The notes under the pieces were generated by a model, which was not told the DNA's origin, did no database searches, and saw nothing but the letters and a program-made list of their open reading frames with translations. The position numbers were made by a program, and so were the translations under genes. This document shows positions 58,985-64,000 of a stretch of DNA of 64,000 bases, piece by piece. Positions within the stretch are counted from its first letter, which is position 1. Every line of letters begins with the position of its first letter. Source of the stretch: Ciborinia camelliae (lineage: Eukaryota; Ascomycota; Leotiomycetes; Helotiales; Sclerotiniaceae); NCBI GenBank assembly GCA_025890175.1, contig JANPYM010000003.1, positions 3,648,139 through 3,712,138 of the forward strand, in the 5' to 3' direction.

Positions 58985-59629
58985 AAAAGGTTTTAATACT
59001 ATAAATTCTTATAATATTTTTTATATTTAATAATATTTTTGATTATATAAATAATCTTTTTAATATTATTAAAATTTTAAAATATTTTGAAAATAAATAA
59101 TATTTATAATTTTTATTATTATATAAAATTAATATTTTAAAATATTTTTATTAATATAAATTATTTAAAATATTCTTTTAATAAAAAATATTTGTTATTA
59201 TTATGAATATAAATAATTTGAAATAATTTGAAAATAAATAATATTTTTTATTATTAATAATATTATAAAATATTTTATTAATTTATAATATTTTAAAATA
59301 TTTTTAATATAAATAATATTTTTTTTTTATCTTTATTTTTAAATACTTTTGTAATAAATAATATTTCTTTTTAATATAAATAATTTAAAATATATTTATT
59401 ATTTTTTTTGTTATATAAAATTAATATTTTAAAATGATTTTTAAAATAAACAATATTTTTTATTTTTATAAATACTTTAAAATAATTTATAATACTAATA
59501 TTAATTTTATAATATTTTTTTAAAAAAAACATTTTTTTTATTATTAATATTTTAAAATATTTTTTAAATAAATAATATTATAAAATATTTTAATAGAACG
59601 GTTAAATCGTGCTTAGAATGGATTCCTTA

Positions 59630-59777
59630 GCTAAATCCTTAACTGAATTTATAATCTATGCTTTACTATATTAATAAACACTTAAACTATATTATAAATA
59701 AATTTTTTAGCTAAATTTTTAGTTAAATTTATAATTTATATTTTATAATATTAATAAATGTTTGGGCTATATTATAA
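59630..59777. repeat. About 75-bp direct repeat, one copy mutated
   Basis: TTCCTTAGCTAAATCCTTAA...ATATTATAA (about 59630-59698) recurs at about 59703-59777 as TTTTTTAGCTAAATTTTTAG...ATATTATAA. The second copy has mainly T for C and A for G, except TGTTTGGGC. Confidence 0.65.
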
Positions 59778-60049
59778 AAAAATAACAATTGATATATAGA
59801 TTATACAATTAATCTTTTCTATATTATAATAATGATAACAATAATAATATAAAAAATAATATTTAATAAAATTTATATAATAATAAATATAAAAATAATT
59901 AATTAAAGTTTAATATGTAATATTGAATATAATCAAAAAGTATATAAAATAGAAATATATTATATTTCAAAATAATAATAATAATTATTTATAAATGTAA
60001 TTAAAAATTTAATATATAAAAATTAAAATAAATTATATATATTAATTAA

Positions 60050-60950
60050 ATTGTTTTTTAGCTAAATTTTTTTAACTAAATTTTTAATTAAATTTATTGT
60101 TTATGTTTAATTGAATTTTTAGTTAAATTTTTTTGGATAATTAATTTAGAAATTTTTTAATTAAATTTTTAGTTAAATTTTTTTGAATAATTAATTCAAA
60201 AATTTTTTAACTAAATTTTTAATTAAATTTTTTGTTTATATATAACTAAATTTTTTTAATTGAATTTTTTTAACTAAATTCTTAATTGAATTTTTTTGAA
60301 TAATTAATTCAAAATTTCTTTAACTAAATTTTTAATTAAATTTATTGTTTATGTGTAATTGAATTTTTTTAATTAAATTTTTAACTAAATTTTTTTGAAT
60401 AATTAATTTAAAATTTTTTTAATTAAATTTTTAATTAAATTTATTATTTGTATATAATTAAATTTTTTTAACTAAATTTTTTTAACTAAATTTTTAACTA
60501 AATTTTTTTGAATAATTAATTCAAAATTTTTTTAATTAAATCTTTAATTAATTTTTTTTGAATAATTAATCCAAAATTTCTTTAACTAAATTTTTAATTG
60601 AATTTATTATTTATATATAATTGAATTTTTTTAGCTAAACTTTTTTAACTGAATTTTTAATTAAATTTTTTTGAATAATTAATTCAAAAATTTTTTAATT
60701 GAATTTTTAATTGAATTTTTTTTGATAATTAATTTAAAAAATTTTTAATTGAATTTTTAATTAAATTTTTTGTTTGTGTTTAATTAAATTTTTTTGAATA
60801 ATTAATTTAAAAATTTTTTAATTGAATTTTTAATTAAATTTTTAATTGAATTTTTTTGGATAATTAATTCAAAAATTTTTTAGTTGAATTTTTAATTGAA
60901 TTTTTTTTGTATAATTAATTCAAAAAAATTCTTTAATTAAATTTTTTTTA
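60050..60950. repeat. Minisatellite of AAYTRAATTTTT units
   Basis: About 900 bases built from 12-base units AAYTRAATTTTT, grouped by a recurring GAATAATTAATTCAAAA word at about 50-60 bases or double that (11 copies seen). Confidence 0.7.
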
Positions 60951-62499
60951 ATTTAATATTAAATGTATAGTTATATATAATAATTATAAATTTTATTATT
61001 ATATTATATATTTAAATTATTATTTAAAAAATATATAATATTAAGATATTTTGATTTGTTTATTATTATATATATATTAATGTTATATAATATTTTTTAT
61101 TAGTTTATAATATTAAATTTTTAGATGTAAATGAAATAATTTATATATATAATTTTTTTTTTAAAATAGTTTGTTTTATTAAAAAGTTTATTTATTATAT
61201 TTAATTTGTATAAATGAAATTAAATATAATTTTTTTAATTGTATATTTTTTTAAATAAAAAAATAGATGAAATCAAATATAATTTTTTTAATTAAATATT
61301 TGTATTTAAAAATTTATATATTTTATTTTATTTATATAATTTCAAAAAATTATATTTTATTTTATTTGTATAAATAAAATCGAATATAATTTTTTTAATT
61401 AAATATTTATAAATTATATTTTATTTATATAAACAAAATCAAATATAATTTTTTAATTTTAATATTAAATATTAAAAGATTATATTCAATTTAATTTATA
61501 TATAAATAAAATCAAATATAATTTTTTTAATTAAATATTTTTTTATAATAAAGTTTACAAATCATATTTTATTTATATAAATAAAATCAAATAATAATTA
61601 TATTAAATTATTTTATTATATTAATATATAATTTTATATATTATTAAAATCTATTTGTTTATTATATATATATATTAAATAAAAAATCGTTAAATTTAAA
61701 ATATTAAATTAATTAAATAATAATTAAAAATTTATAAATTAAATTATTTAAATTTATAAGATTTTATAAATTATATAATACAAATTACAAAAAAAATTGT
61801 AAAGAATTATATTTAAAGTTTATTATTATATATTATTATTTTATAGTTTTGTTATATATTAAAATAAATATTGTTTTGTAAAAAAATAAAAAATTAATAA
61901 AAATAAGAAATTAATATATATTACAATTTTATAATTTTATATTATAATTTTTAATATATTAATTATTAAATATAAAAAATATAATTATAAAATTTATATA
62001 ATCTTAAAATTATATATAATAATTAATTAATTTTTTTATATTTTATATCAAAAAAATATATATATTAAAAAAAAAATATTCTATTTTTTTGAAAAATAAA
62101 ATTTATTATAATATATTTTAAAATTAAAAGATCATAATATATTAAATATATTAAAATTTTATATAATTTTAAAATTTATATTATTTAATTAATATTATCA
62201 AATTTTTTTTAATATTTTTTTATTATTAAATATTTTCAAAATATTTTTATATTATTTTTATTTTCAAAATAAACTTTAAAACATTTATTAAATACAAAAA
62301 TTTCTAGATTTATTATATATTATTTCATATTCTCAATTATATTAATTTTAATATTTAATTATTTAAAATTAAAATATTTCGATTTTATTTATTTTTATAA
62401 ACTTTTAAATTATACAAAATTGCTTTTTTTTTTCAAATTATATATTAAAAACTTTATCAATATTTAAAAAAGAAAATTGCAAACCCCTATTCTAATATT

Positions 62500-62665
62500 T
62501 ATTCAAACAATTAATCAAATAATTCATTAAAAATCTATTTTAATATTTATTCAAATAATCAATTAAACATTTATTCCAATATTTATTCAAACAATTAATC
62601 AAACAATTCATTAAAAATTTATTCCAATATTTATTCAAATAATTAATTAAACAATCTATTAAATA
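62500..62665. repeat. Tandem repeat of a TATTCAAACAATTAATCAAA unit
   Basis: Three to four copies of a roughly 50-base unit. C is frequent and G nearly absent, the opposite strand bias to the 60.1-60.9 kb array. Confidence 0.6.
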
Positions 62666-63379
62666 TTCAATTAAATACAATTATATTAATCGGATTTTAA
62701 TATTAATTTAAAATATTTCACATATATTTATTATAATTATATTTTTTTACAAATTTAAATTTATTAATTATAATTATAATTATAAACAAAAAAAAATTAA
62801 TATAAACAATTAAAAATCAAATAAAATATATAAAAAAAAAAAAAAAAAAAATATAAAGAAAAAGTATAAAAAAAACAATACAAAAAAATATAAAATTAAT
62901 TATTATTTATTAATACAATATTTTTAATTTACCCTAATAATTTTATATAATTTCGATATAATATTTTACAAAATTATTAATTATATATTATAAATTATAA
63001 AAAAATTAATTTAAATAAACAAAAGAAATATATATTTAATTTAATAAAATAATAAAAACGAAAATATATTTATTTTAATTTTTAATTTTTATTATTATCA
63101 AAAAAATATTATATAATTATTATTTTTTTAAATATTATTTTTTTTAAATCTTTTTTTTTTTTTTTATTCCAAAATTATATATTAATTATTTTTTAATTAA
63201 TTTATTTTAAATATTAAATTTAAATCAAATTTCGAATTTTTAATTAAATTATTTATAAAATACAATATCAAAAAAAAAAAAATAAAATAATAAAAAAAAT
63301 AAATATATTATATCTTAATAATCTATTTATATTTCTAATCAAAATATATTTCAAAAAATCTTATCAAAATTATAACAAT

Positions 63380-63625
63380 CTCGCTTTTTCTTTAAAAATA
63401 TATAACCTCATTTTTTTTTCGAAAACATAAAATTTCGTTTTTTTTTTAAAAATAAACAATCTTTTTTTTTTTTTAAAAATAAATAGCCTCCTTTTTCTTT
63501 CAAAAACAAATAATTATAAAAAATCTTATTGTAATAATAATAACCTTATTTTTTTTTCGAAAATATACAATTTTGCTTTTTTTTCGAAAATAAATAGTTT
63601 CCCTTTCCCTTTAAAAACAAATTAT
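63380..63625. repeat. Minisatellite of T-run plus CGAAAATAAA units
   Basis: Six to seven units of about 30-35 bases, each a long T run, then a CGAAAA or TAAAAA core, then AAACAAT or AAATAGCC. Confidence 0.6.
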
Positions 63626-64000
63626 AAATTATATTTTGCAATATTATAAATACAAATCAAAATTAAAATTATTATTTTATTTAATAACCCAATCTTCAAA
63701 AATTAAACAATATAAATTTATATAATAATAATCAAAACAATCAAAATATAATTAATAAAAATAATTAATATTATAATAATAATTCTTAAATATTTAATAA
63801 AAAAGATTTTAAAAATTATAATAATAATAAAATCAAAAAAATAAATATATTTAATAATATAATCTTTATATTCAAATTCAATATCCTCAAATATTTTTTT
63901 TAATATTTTATTAAAAGATTTTTTTGTTTATCTAAAAAATATAAAAAATCTTTTCAAAAATATTAAAATAAATTAATTAATAATAATTTAAATTATAATC

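Larger units (their letters stand above)
58985..64000. repeat. AT-rich block of degenerate repeats
   Basis: Sharp change at about 58,985 from normal to nearly pure A/T sequence with no coding remnant that I can recognise. It contains the diverged tandem families listed separately and (59,030-59,590) loose repeats of AATATTTTT/ATAAATAATATT. It is probably an old, strongly RIP-mutated transposon array. Confidence 0.7.

Noticed and set aside
58985..64000. Mitochondrial DNA insertion because of extreme AT content
   Set aside because: No mitochondrial gene, tRNA or rRNA pattern is seen; diverged tandem repeats and transition-only differences fit RIP better.

Overview
The window looks like nuclear DNA of a filamentous ascomycete. 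Genes are split by short GT-AG introns of about 45-80 bases, there are two Zn2Cys6 regulators, many tailoring enzymes of fungal type, and long AT-rich blocks whose repeat copies differ almost only by C-to-T and G-to-A changes, as left by repeat-induced point mutation (RIP). The class cannot be fixed from sequence alone; a Leotiomycete is my guess. All gene models were spliced by hand from reading frame, splice sites and family motifs.

Layout. (1) 1-33,638: a dense accessory gene cluster. In order: Zn2Cys6 regulator (cut by the window edge), MFS monocarboxylate-type transporter, iron-type alcohol dehydrogenase, FAD monooxygenase 1, EthD-domain protein, P450-1, Zn2Cys6 regulator 2, cupin, P450-2, NmrA-like protein 1, O-methyltransferase-like protein, FAD monooxygenase 2, P450-3, secreted GMC oxidoreductase, NmrA-like protein 2. 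No polyketide synthase, NRPS, terpene cyclase or other scaffold-making enzyme lies inside, so this is either the tailoring arm of a cluster whose core enzyme is to the left of base 1 or elsewhere, or a cluster that modifies or breaks down a pre-formed aromatic compound. (2) 34,357-40,368: ordinary-looking genes: a short-chain dehydrogenase, a LITAF-type membrane zinc protein and a small secreted cysteine protein. (3) 40,900-55,650: a RIP-mutated Ty3/Gypsy-type LTR element with a 5-bp target duplication, interrupted by a complete Ty1/Copia-type element in the opposite orientation with its own 5-bp duplication. (4) 55,799-57,994: a broken GIY-YIG-like gene with RIP-like nonsense changes, then an intact short-chain dehydrogenase. 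(5) 58,985-64,000: a second AT-rich block of degenerate tandem repeats with no gene that I can see.

How it may work together. The inverted site TCGG-N3-CCGA, or a one-mismatch form, lies in seven intergenic promoters from the transporter/dehydrogenase pair to the GMC/NmrA-2 pair. I did not find it upstream of the short-chain dehydrogenase, LITAF or secreted-protein genes. The site suits a Zn2Cys6 dimer and suggests a single cluster regulator. A second palindrome, TCGGCCGA, recurs in the same promoters. A plausible division of labour (inference) is: the transporter moves an organic acid, two flavin monooxygenases and three P450s hydroxylate, the EthD and cupin proteins decarboxylate, dehydrate or cleave, the Fe-dehydrogenase and NmrA proteins reduce, the methyltransferase-like protein methylates or rearranges, and the secreted GMC enzyme oxidises the product outside the cell.
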